Assembly (NCBI GenBank): GCA_963717455.1
Contig: OY970336.1
Location: 3,720,001 to 3,784,000, forward strand
Source of the DNA: Bog-473 sp963717455
GTDB taxonomy: Bacteria; Actinomycetota; Acidimicrobiia; Acidimicrobiales; RAAP-2
DNA length: 64,000 nucleotides
Direction of reading: 5' to 3'
The position numbers and the translations under genes are program-made. Every line of letters starts with the position of its first letter. The first letter of the stretch is position 1. The notes beneath the pieces were generated by a model. It worked only from the letters and a program-made list of their open reading frames with translations, was not told the DNA's origin and did not search any database. Positions 43,540 to 50,206 of the stretch are shown one piece after another.

Positions 43540-44901
43540 TCAGGCCGGGTCGGGCACCCAGTTGCCGTGGAAGCCGGCCGGCACGCGCTGTGGCAGTTCG
43601 ATCACGGCCTGCGCCTCGCCGTCGATGTCCTCGGCGTTGAGGATGTGCAGCGCGGAGGTGCCCGTCACCGCCGAGTGGACCAGCGCCATCAGCCACCCGT
43701 CCGACTCGCCCGCGTCGTCGGCGCGCGGCACGAAGACCGCCTCGCCCAGCGCAGCGCCGCGGCCGAAAGAGCGGGTGGTGCTCGTCCGCCGCTCGAGGTC
43801 GTGGCGGACGAGCACCGACTCGGTCCCCACGATGTCGTCCGCCTCGTGGACGGCGACCGCACAGCCGAACCGGTGCGGCAGTCCGACCCGCCGCTCGTCG
43901 ACGCGGGGGAACTCCTGGCCGCGGTCGTCGAGGCGCTCCTCCTTGACCGGGCTGCCGTGGCCGTCGAGATGCCAGCGCTCGAGGGTCGGCGAGCCCTCGG
44001 CCGGGCCCAGGAGCTGGGTGCGGAACATGGAGGGATGGCGCACCACGTCGAGCACCACCCCGTCGCCGTGGGGCTCGTCGAACGCGTTCATCGGGTGGAA
44101 GACGTAGCAGGGCTCGACGTCGTGCCAGACGACGTCGGTGGAGTCTCCGTCCCGGGGCAGCAGGCCGACGCGGGCGTGGTACCCCTCCTGCCAGCGGTAC
44201 GGGAAGCGCGCACCCGAGGCGACCGCATCCATGCTGAAGGTCACCGGAAGGTCGAGGAGGACGACGTAGCGCTGCGTGATGGCCGTGTCGTGCACACTCA
44301 CGGGACCGCCCATCGTCACTCGCCGCGAGGAGCGCACGCGTGCCTGGGTGTCGAGAACCGTCACCTCGACGTCGTCGCCCCAACCGAAGAAGTAGGACAC
44401 GGCGTAGAGCTCATTGGTCAGCGGATCCCGCTTGGGATGTGCCGTGTAGCCGCCCTCGAGCGTGCCGCCGAAGTCACACGGGCCGATCGTCTCGAGCTCG
44501 TCGCTCAGCTCGTAGGGCCGCGCCCCGGCCTCCACGATGGCGAAGGTGCGCCCCGCGTGCCCGATGACATTCGTGTTGGGCGCAAAGTCCATCTCGGCGT
44601 GCACGTTTCCGGGCCGGGGCTGCTCGCCGAGGGCGCGCGCCACATCGGCGGACCGAACCCAGCGGTTGCGGTACCACTCTGCACGGCCGTCACGGAGCCG
44701 GATCCCGTGCACCATGCCGTCCCCGGTGAACCAGTGGTAGGTCGCCGGCTCGGGCACGGAGACGGGATTGGGCCCGTTGCGCAGGTACCGGCCGCAGAGG
44801 GACTCGGGCACCCGCCCGGTCACGGGCAGCTCCGTCGCCGTGACCTCTTGGTGCACAGGAGCGAAATTGCCCTTCAGGTACGGGTTGGCGGCGACGGTCA
44901 T
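43540..44901 (-). CDS. Carotenoid oxygenase family protein
   Basis: A 453-residue seven-bladed non-haem iron dioxygenase. The four iron-binding His are in place: H155 (YTAHPKRDP), H204 (SVHDTAI), H269 (VFHPMNA) and H445 (FHGNWVP). The opening VTATELPVTGRVPESLCGRY and LRNGPNP are signatures of the family. It cleaves a C=C bond of a carotenoid, stilbene or lignin-derived substrate with O2. ATG 44901 follows a strong GAGGAGG ribosome binding site. An inverted repeat 20-31 bp upstream may be its operator. Confidence 0.94.
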   Translation of the reverse strand: MTVAANPYLKGNFAPVHQEVTATELPVTGRVPESLCGRYLRNGPNPVSVPEPATYHWFTGDGMVHGIRLRDGRAEWYRNRWVRSADVARALGEQPRPGNVHAEMDFAPNTNVIGHAGRTFAIVEAGARPYELSDELETIGPCDFGGTLEGGYTAHPKRDPLTNELYAVSYFFGWGDDVEVTVLDTQARVRSSRRVTMGGPVSVHDTAITQRYVVLLDLPVTFSMDAVASGARFPYRWQEGYHARVGLLPRDGDSTDVVWHDVEPCYVFHPMNAFDEPHGDGVVLDVVRHPSMFRTQLLGPAEGSPTLERWHLDGHGSPVKEERLDDRGQEFPRVDERRVGLPHRFGCAVAVHEADDIVGTESVLVRHDLERRTSTTRSFGRGAALGEAVFVPRADDAGESDGWLMALVHSAVTGTSALHILNAEDIDGEAQAVIELPQRVPAGFHGNWVPDPA

Positions 44902-44920
44902 GGGGTGACCTCCTCGGTGA

Positions 44921-44932
44921 GAACGACCGTTC
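44921..44932. promoter_or_regulatory. Inverted repeat upstream of carotenoid oxygenase
   Basis: GAACG-AC-CGTTC lies 20-31 bp upstream of the start at 44901. Its form matches operators of many TetR-family repressors in actinobacteria. No regulator gene is adjacent, so the binding protein would be encoded elsewhere. Confidence 0.45.
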
Positions 44933-44943
44933 CAAACTACGCA

Positions 44944-44972
44944 CGAATCGTGGACGATGCATGACCGATTCG
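44944..44972. promoter_or_regulatory. Second inverted repeat in the same intergenic region
   Basis: CGAATCG (44944-44950) and CGATTCG (44966-44972) are inverted copies 15 bp apart. They lie between the carotenoid oxygenase and cold-shock genes. Either gene could be the target; the function is inferred from symmetry only. Confidence 0.3.
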
Positions 44973-45135
44973 CGCACCGGAGGACGAAGACACCCCCCGG
45001 GTGCCCCGGCGCGCTAAGGTTGTCAGCCGAGGGCACCACCATCACAAGTTTGGAAATCCCTCTAGCTCGCAAGAGCTACCGGCCATGGCCCACCGAACAC
45101 GGGTCAAATCTGGCCAGGAGAGGAGTGGATTTTCA

Positions 45136-45342
45136 ATGGCAACTGGTTCCGTGAAGTGGTTTAACGGTGAGAAGGGCTTCGGCTTCATCACCCAGGACGG
45201 TGGGGGCCCCGACGTTTTCGTGCATTTCAGCGCGATTTCCGGCACGGGCTACCGCAATCTCGAGGAAGGCCAGAAGGTCGAATTCGAGACCAACCAAGGC
45301 CCCAAGGGGCTGCAGGCCGCGAATGTGCGCGCCATCGGCTGA
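45136..45342 (+). CDS. csp: Cold-shock protein (CspA family)
   Basis: A 68-residue single-OB-fold protein. Both RNA-binding motifs are intact: KGFGFI (RNP1) and VFVHF (RNP2). It binds single-stranded RNA and DNA as a chaperone in the cytoplasm. The start ATG 45136 has AGGAG close upstream. A -10-like TAAGGT at 45015-45020 would give a 5' leader of about 110 nt, in line with the long regulatory leaders of cold-shock mRNAs. A strong terminator follows. Confidence 0.97.
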   Translation: MATGSVKWFNGEKGFGFITQDGGGPDVFVHFSAISGTGYRNLEEGQKVEFETNQGPKGLQAANVRAIG

Positions 45343-45364
45343 CGCCGAACGCGAAGTACCCAAC

Positions 45365-45401
45365 GACAGAACCCCGTCTCCGAGCGAGGCGGGGTTCTGT
45401 C
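45365..45401 (+). terminator. Rho-independent-type terminator of csp
   Basis: GACAGAACCCCG (45365-45376) pairs perfectly with CGGGGTTCTGTC (45390-45401), 23 bp after the csp stop. A short AATTTC follows rather than a long T-run, as is usual in GC-rich actinobacteria. Confidence 0.8.
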
Positions 45402-45531
45402 AATTTCGTGGACTGCTCGACCAATGCCCCGCTCCACCAATTCACGGCTCCACCGATTGAGAGACCGTTCCACGACCACGACCGCGACCCGACTGGCTGT
45501 GACTGTGGGGGCCCACCAATGCTGTGGGGTC

Positions 45532-46290
45532 CTACCAATAGGGTCGGCGTTGCCGGGTCGTCACGGCGAGGACCGCGTCGGCGTACTCACGGCGGCACAC
45601 CACCAGGTCCGGGAGCCACGCGTCCGGGTCGCCGTAGCGCAGCGGGTCGCCGTCGAGCCGGCTCGCATGGAGGCCGCTCGCCACGGCCACGGCTACAGGC
45701 GCGCACGAGTCCCACTCGTACTGGCCACCGGCGTGCACGTAGACCTCGGCCGCGCCGAGGATCACGGCAGCGATCTTGGCACCGGCCGACCCCATGGGGA
45801 TCATGACGCCGCCCAGCGCCTCGGTGACGTCGTACGCAACGTCGGGAGGACGGCTCCGCGAGACCACGACCCGCGGGCTCGCCCCGGCCTCGAGCGGCGG
45901 GAGCACCGGCGGGTCCCCGGTGCCGAGCACGAGGTCGAGTGCCGGCAGGGCGACCGCACCGACGACCGCCTCCCCACCGACGGCGAGCGCGACATGGACG
46001 GCCCAGTCGCTCCGCCCCAACTGGCGGAACTCGCGTGTGCCGTCCAGCGGGTCGACGATCCAGAGCCGGCCCGCGCCGGCCACGTGCTCCAGCCCCTCCT
46101 CGGAGCGGACGTCGTCATCGGGGTAGAGCCGATTGAGCTCGCCGACCAGCAATTGATGCGCCATGCGGTCACCCGCGGCCCCGATGTCCCGCAGCTTCGG
46201 CGGCTCGGCCCGCAACTCCATCAGCGCACGCCCGGCCATCTCGGCCAGCTTGGCCGCGTCGCGGTGCTCGGCGGCCAGGTCCTCGCGCAT
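45532..46290 (-). CDS. Inositol-monophosphatase-family phosphatase (CysQ-like)
   Basis: A 252-residue Mg-dependent phosphatase. The metal motif is WIVDPLDGTREF, the first Glu is in VRSEEGLE and the C-terminal motif is YEWDSCAPVAVA. The EWD-S-CAP form and short length are those of CysQ-type enzymes that hydrolyse 3'-phosphoadenosine 5'-phosphate (PAP). PAP is released by sulfotransferases such as the one at 33.2 kb, though the genes are not linked. Inositol phosphate is the alternative substrate. Confidence 0.88.
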   Translation of the reverse strand: MREDLAAEHRDAAKLAEMAGRALMELRAEPPKLRDIGAAGDRMAHQLLVGELNRLYPDDDVRSEEGLEHVAGAGRLWIVDPLDGTREFRQLGRSDWAVHVALAVGGEAVVGAVALPALDLVLGTGDPPVLPPLEAGASPRVVVSRSRPPDVAYDVTEALGGVMIPMGSAGAKIAAVILGAAEVYVHAGGQYEWDSCAPVAVAVASGLHASRLDGDPLRYGDPDAWLPDLVVCRREYADAVLAVTTRQRRPYW

Positions 46291-46300
46291 GGCCCCTTGT

Positions 46301-46972
46301 CTAGACCAAGCGCCTGTCCGTAGCCCACCTGGTCAACTCATGGCGCGTGGAGAGCTGCAGCTTGCGCAGGACCGAAGAGACGTGTGACTCGACCGTCTTG
46401 GCCGAGATGCTCAGGTCGCGCCCGACCTCCTTGTAGGTGTAGCCGCGGGCGATGAGGCGCAGCACCTCACGCTCGCGCGGCGAGAGCTGATCGAGCTCGG
46501 GGTCCAGGCCGGTGGTGGGCGCCGAGCCCTGGGCGAACGCGTCCAGCACGAAGCCGGCCAACCGCGGGGAGAACACGGCGTCACCGGCCGCGACCCGGTA
46601 GACGGCCTGCAGGAGTTCGGGGCCGGAGATCGTCTTGGTGATGTACCCGCGCGCGCCCGCCCGGATGACGTCGATCACGTCTTCGGGTGCATCGGACACC
46701 GAGAGGGCCAGGAATTGCACCTCCGGATGCTGCGGGCGGACGCCGCGCAGCACGGCATGGCCTCCGCCGCCGGGGAGGTGCACGTCCAGCAGGACCACGT
46801 CCGGGACGCGCTCGTTGATGAGCTCGATGGCGGCGGCGGCCTCGTCCGCCTCGCCGACGACCTCGACGGCCTCACCCAGTTCGGCCTTGACGCCGGCCCG
46901 GAACACGGCGTGGTCCTCGACCAGGAAGATGCGGGGGCGGCGGGCCGGCTGGCCGCGGCCGGGGTCGCTCAC
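46301..46972 (-). CDS. NarL/LuxR-family response regulator
   Basis: A 223-residue two-domain regulator, GTG start. The receiver domain (about 14-130) has FLVEDHAVFRAGV with the acidic pocket and the phosphoacceptor Asp in VVLLDVHLPGG; the signalling Lys is in GYITKTISG. The LuxR-type HTH is at the C terminus (LSPREREVLRLIARGYTYKE, then ISAKTVESHVSSVLRKL). It overlaps the kinase stop by four bases and is surely its partner. Confidence 0.95.
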   Translation of the reverse strand: MSDPGRGQPARRPRIFLVEDHAVFRAGVKAELGEAVEVVGEADEAAAAIELINERVPDVVLLDVHLPGGGGHAVLRGVRPQHPEVQFLALSVSDAPEDVIDVIRAGARGYITKTISGPELLQAVYRVAAGDAVFSPRLAGFVLDAFAQGSAPTTGLDPELDQLSPREREVLRLIARGYTYKEVGRDLSISAKTVESHVSSVLRKLQLSTRHELTRWATDRRLV

Positions 46973-48465
46973 CTCACCCGCTCCCGCCGGGGCATGGAGA
47001 GCTGGACCTCGGCCCCTTCCCCCGGCGCGGATCGGATCACGGCCGAGCCACCGAAGCGGGTCACCCGAGCGCGGATCGACTGTGCGATGCCCTGGCGGTC
47101 CTCGGGGACCGCATCGGGGTCGAATCCCCGCCCGCGGTCTCGCACGTACAGCATCACCGTGTCCGGCTCCACCTCTGCGTAGAGCGACACCTGATCGGCG
47201 CCGGACCATTTGGCCGAGTTCACGGTGGCCTCCCGGGCCGCGTCGAGGAGAGCCCGCAGCGCCTCGTCCAGCTCACAGTCCCCCACCATCACCACCTGGA
47301 CGGCGATCCCGTGGTCCGCCTCGACCTGGCGCTGGAGCAGTCCGACGCCCTCGGCCAGCATGGTGGCGTCGTCGCCGATCGCGCCGGGTGGACGACCCTC
47401 GAAGAGCCAGGCCCGCAGCTCGCGCTCCTGCGCCCGGGCGAGGCGCACCACGTGCTGGGGGTCGTCCGCGGAGCGCTGGATCAGCGCGAGGGTCTGGAGC
47501 ACCGAGTCGTGGACGTGGGCCGCCATCTGGGCCCGTTCCTCGGCCAGCGCCCGCGCCTGGCGCTCGGCGATGAGGTCCCGCACCACGCTGAGCCACCAGG
47601 GGCCGAAGATGATCACACTGGCGGCGACGACCAGGGCTGCGCCCCCGACGGGCCGCAGCGCGGCGACGGTCGTGTGGCCCTCGACGAGCAGCACGATGCC
47701 TGCCGCCCCGATCACGACGCCGACGGCCACGCGCGCGAGGAGCCAGCGGCGACCGCCGCCGTGCGTGTCGGCGCCGAGGAGGGGGACCACGTCGTGGTCG
47801 ATGAAGGCCTTCTCGGACTCGTTGGCGTTGCGCCAGATGAGGATCAGGACACCCAGGGCGAAGAAGGTGGGCCATCCGATGAAACCGACGAACCCCAGGT
47901 GCAGGGTGCTCGTGATCACCTGCACCGCGATCAGCACCGGTATCAGGATGGCGGCGATCAGGCGGATGCCGCGGCGGTCGTTGATGGCGCGGGAGTAGAT
48001 GTTGGAGGTCTCACCCTCCATCGGGATCAACAGCCAGGCCATGGCGTAGACGAACACCATGACGCCGCTGCAGATGGAGAGGAGCACGAAGCCGATCCGC
48101 ACCCACATGACGTCGATCCCGGTGGCCGACGAGAGGGCGCCGCACACCCCACCGAGCACGCGGTTGTCGGGGGTCCGGCGCAGGGTGCGCAGCTTCCGGC
48201 CCAGGTGGTGGTGGTGGTGGTGGTGGTGGTGCCGACGGCCACCCCACCAGGGGCCCCCGCCGGACGGCCATTGCCCGCCCGTCCCGCCCATCGCCCCGTC
48301 GGGTGGCTCCCACTGGCCGCCCATCGGCGGGACCCATGCACCGGGCGCGGGCCGTGAAGGCTCCGTCGGACGCCCGCCGTCGGTCAGCGGACGCGTGCCG
48401 GGATCGGGTGCCTCTTCGATGCCACGATGATCGCGCGCGCCCACGACCCTGGCTATCAGGGACAT
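46969..48465 (-). CDS. PspC-domain histidine kinase (HisKA_3 type)
   Basis: A 498-residue membrane kinase starting at ATG 48465. Residues 30-80 are Gly/Pro-rich and include nine consecutive His. A PspC domain follows (RTPDNRVLGGVCGALSSATG, then two helices), then further membrane helices to about 260. The phosphoacceptor is in AAHVHDSVLQTLALIQR (HisKA_3) and the HATPase ends with DRGRGFDPDAVPEDRQGIAQ. This matches the actinobacterial PspC-kinase/NarL regulator pairs that respond to envelope stress. The divergent genes encode another PspC and a DUF1707 protein, likely targets. Confidence 0.93.
   Translation of the reverse strand: MSLIARVVGARDHRGIEEAPDPGTRPLTDGGRPTEPSRPAPGAWVPPMGGQWEPPDGAMGGTGGQWPSGGGPWWGGRRHHHHHHHHHLGRKLRTLRRTPDNRVLGGVCGALSSATGIDVMWVRIGFVLLSICSGVMVFVYAMAWLLIPMEGETSNIYSRAINDRRGIRLIAAILIPVLIAVQVITSTLHLGFVGFIGWPTFFALGVLILIWRNANESEKAFIDHDVVPLLGADTHGGGRRWLLARVAVGVVIGAAGIVLLVEGHTTVAALRPVGGAALVVAASVIIFGPWWLSVVRDLIAERQARALAEERAQMAAHVHDSVLQTLALIQRSADDPQHVVRLARAQERELRAWLFEGRPPGAIGDDATMLAEGVGLLQRQVEADHGIAVQVVMVGDCELDEALRALLDAAREATVNSAKWSGADQVSLYAEVEPDTVMLYVRDRGRGFDPDAVPEDRQGIAQSIRARVTRFGGSAVIRSAPGEGAEVQLSMPRRERVR
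48205..48231. repeat. Trinucleotide repeat (GTG)9 coding for nine His
   Basis: Nine exact copies of GTG on the plus strand read as CAC codons in the kinase gene. A pure triplet run can gain or lose units by slippage without shifting the frame, so the His tract may vary between strains. Confidence 0.95.
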
Positions 48466-48549
48466 CCCTGACCCCTCGGGGACGCCCTCAGGGTCGGAGC
48501 AGGGTGGTGCCGGATTCACGGCCGGGTCGGACGCCGTCAGGCTGGCCCC

Positions 48550-48879
48550 ATGGACACCACACCGCACGAGGACCCCGCAACTGCCGCAGCAGGGACGCAG
48601 GGGCAGCTCCCCCCCGACCACGGTGCGTCTCCCCTCGGGGAGCAGCGCCTCCACCGCATCGGCCGCGGCCGCATGCTGGCCGGAGTGGCGGCGGGGGTGG
48701 CGGACTACTTCGACGTCGACCCCACGATCGTCCGGATCGGCTTCGTCGCTCTGGCGTTCCTCGGAGGCCTCGCCGTGCCCCTGTACCTCGCCGGCTGGCT
48801 GCTCATCCCCGAAGAGGACGCCGACCAGTCGCTCGCCGAAGAGCTCCTGGCCCGCGAACGGGCTCGCAGCGCCTACTGA
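48550..48879 (+). CDS. PspC-domain protein
   Basis: A 109-residue small membrane protein. After a hydrophilic N terminus of about 35 residues comes the PspC core: HRIGRGRMLAGVAAGVADYF, DVDPTIVRIGFVALAFLGGL and a helix ending YLAGWLLIPEE. It is divergent from the PspC-kinase gene (84 bp between starts), so the two PspC domains may sense or bind each other at the membrane. An acidic 20-residue tail ends the protein. Confidence 0.92.
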   Translation: MDTTPHEDPATAAAGTQGQLPPDHGASPLGEQRLHRIGRGRMLAGVAAGVADYFDVDPTIVRIGFVALAFLGGLAVPLYLAGWLLIPEEDADQSLAEELLARERARSAY

Positions 48880-48890
48880 CCCACCTGGAC

Positions 48891-48990
48891 CCCACCCATC
48901 CCCGACGGACCCCACCCATCCCCGACCGACCCCACCCATCCCCGACCGACCCCACCCATCCCCGACCGACCCCACCCATCCCCGACCGAG
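48891..48990. repeat. Five tandem copies of a 20-bp unit
   Basis: The unit CCCACCCATCCCCGACCGAC is repeated five times, with one base change in copy 1 and in the last base of copy 5. It fills the gap between the PspC and DUF1707 genes and ends just before the latter's GAGAGGAG ribosome binding site. All C-rich on the plus strand, it would give an unstructured C-rich leader RNA. Copy number probably varies. Confidence 0.95.
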
Positions 48991-49000
48991 AGGAGACTCG

Positions 49001-49471
49001 ATGCGCTACCGCTGGGATCCCGCCTACCCGATGGGCCGTCGCGAGTCACAGCTCGCCGACGCCTCGCTACGGGCGTCGGACGACGAGCGCAACGCGGTGG
49101 CCGACAAGCTGTCGCGCCACTACGCCGAGGGGCGCCTCGACGAGACCGAATTCAAGAGCCGCCTCGACACGGCCATGTCGGCGACGACGCGGGGCGACCT
49201 GCACGGCCTGTTCCACGACCTGCCCCCGCTGCCGAGCGAGCCGCCGCCCCCTCCGCCGCGGCACCGGCGGATCCTCCCCTTCGTCTTCCTGGTGGTCTTC
49301 GTGGCCATCGTCGCCGGCGCCACCATCCCCTTCTACCCGCTCTACCACGTGCCCTGGTTGCTCCTGGCCGTCGTCGGCTTCGTGCTGTGGCGACGAGCCG
49401 TCGGACGCGCCGGCTGGTACCACCACCATCATCACGACGGCGGGCGGCCGAGCTCGGTCATGGACCACTGA
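49001..49471 (+). CDS. DUF1707 protein with membrane helices
   Basis: A 156-residue protein. The N-terminal 60 residues are a DUF1707/SHOCT-like domain (LRASDDERNAVADKLSRHYA, EGRLDETEFKSRLDTAMSA). A Pro-rich linker is followed by two helices (ILPFVFLVVFVAIVAGATIP, VPWLLLAVVGFVLW) and a His-rich tail with five His. ATG 49001 has GAGAGGAG upstream. DUF1707 proteins often accompany PspC kinases in actinobacteria; the role is unknown. Confidence 0.88.
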   Translation: MRYRWDPAYPMGRRESQLADASLRASDDERNAVADKLSRHYAEGRLDETEFKSRLDTAMSATTRGDLHGLFHDLPPLPSEPPPPPPRHRRILPFVFLVVFVAIVAGATIPFYPLYHVPWLLLAVVGFVLWRRAVGRAGWYHHHHHDGGRPSSVMDH

Positions 49472-49474
49472 GCC

Positions 49475-50206
49475 GTGCGGACCGACGCTCCCGACCACGT
49501 GAGGGACCACGATCCTGCCGAGACCCTCGCCTCCATGGACCTCTTCGCCGGGCTGCCCGGCAGCGAGCTCGGCCAGCTGGCGGCACAGTGCGACACCACC
49601 AGCGCCCACCCGGGACAGGTGGTCCAGGCGCAGGACGTGCCCGTCCGCCTGTGGCACGTCATCGTCGGTGGCCACGCCGTGGTCCAGCGCGACGGCACCC
49701 CGATCGGGCTGCTCGGCCGGGGGGACTCCTGGTCGGAGCACTCGCTCCTCAACCGGCTGCGCTCGCCCATCGCGGTCGTTGCCCTGTCGCCGCTCACACT
49801 GCTGACCCTGAGCCGGCGCCAGTTCTTCGAGGTCCCCGAGCTGCACCCGGTCCTGGCGGGTCGCCTGGTGGCGCGGTCGGCCGTGTCGGCCGACCGCCTG
49901 GCCCTGCCGGTGTTCAATGCCCTGGCGCGCCAGCGTCGCACCCCCCGATCGGGAGGGTGTCCGGCTGATCGGGAGGGTGTCCGGGCTGCCGGTACGATTG
50001 ACGTGCCCCTGACGCCGGCTGGTGGCGGCGTCGATCGTTCCCGAGGAGATCTCCCTAATGCGCACCCTGGCCGGGTGGTGTGTCCGTCACCGTCGCATCG
50101 TCGTCCTGCTGTGGTTGGCCGTCCTCCTCGGCTCGGTCCTCATGGTGCAGCAGGTCGGCACCGCCTATTCGAACAACTTCAACTTCCCGCACACCGAATC
50201 GGCTGA
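49475..50206 (+). CDS. Cyclic-nucleotide-binding-domain protein, tail overlapping MMPL gene
   Basis: A 243-residue open frame, GTG start 3 bp after the DUF1707 stop. Residues 17-130 fit a cNMP-binding (Crp-like) beta-roll: LFAGLPGSELGQLAAQC, GQVVQAQDVPVRLWHVIVGG, IGLLGRGDSWSEHSLLN. No DNA-binding domain follows. After about residue 155 the sequence turns Arg/Pro-rich, contains a 21-bp duplication (49947-49985) and overlaps the MMPL gene by 149 bp, so the true end may have been lost through a frameshift near 49945. A sensor for the adjacent transporter is possible. Confidence 0.65.
   Translation: MRTDAPDHVRDHDPAETLASMDLFAGLPGSELGQLAAQCDTTSAHPGQVVQAQDVPVRLWHVIVGGHAVVQRDGTPIGLLGRGDSWSEHSLLNRLRSPIAVVALSPLTLLTLSRRQFFEVPELHPVLAGRLVARSAVSADRLALPVFNALARQRRTPRSGGCPADREGVRAAGTIDVPLTPAGGGVDRSRGDLPNAHPGRVVCPSPSHRRPAVVGRPPRLGPHGAAGRHRLFEQLQLPAHRIG
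49947..49985. repeat. 21-bp tandem duplication
   Basis: GATCGGGAGGGTGTCCGG occurs at 49947-49964 and 49968-49985, one 21-bp unit apart. It lies where the cNMP-domain protein stops looking like its family. The duplication may have disturbed the original 3' end of that gene. Confidence 0.85.

Noticed and set aside
45410..45531. Scattered CACCAAT/CACCGAT words after the csp terminator
   Set aside because: Too short, irregular and few to be a repeat array or a CRISPR.
46296..46310. CTTGTCTAGACCAAG near-palindrome before the CysQ-like gene
   Set aside because: The symmetry is imperfect around its centre and there is no supporting context.
48205..48231. Possible engineered His-tag in the kinase gene
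   Set aside because: The tract is internal, in native Gly/Pro-rich sequence with no vector-like flanks; a natural triplet run explains it.
48891..48990. CRISPR array
   Set aside because: The 20-bp units are directly adjacent without spacers, and no cas genes are present.
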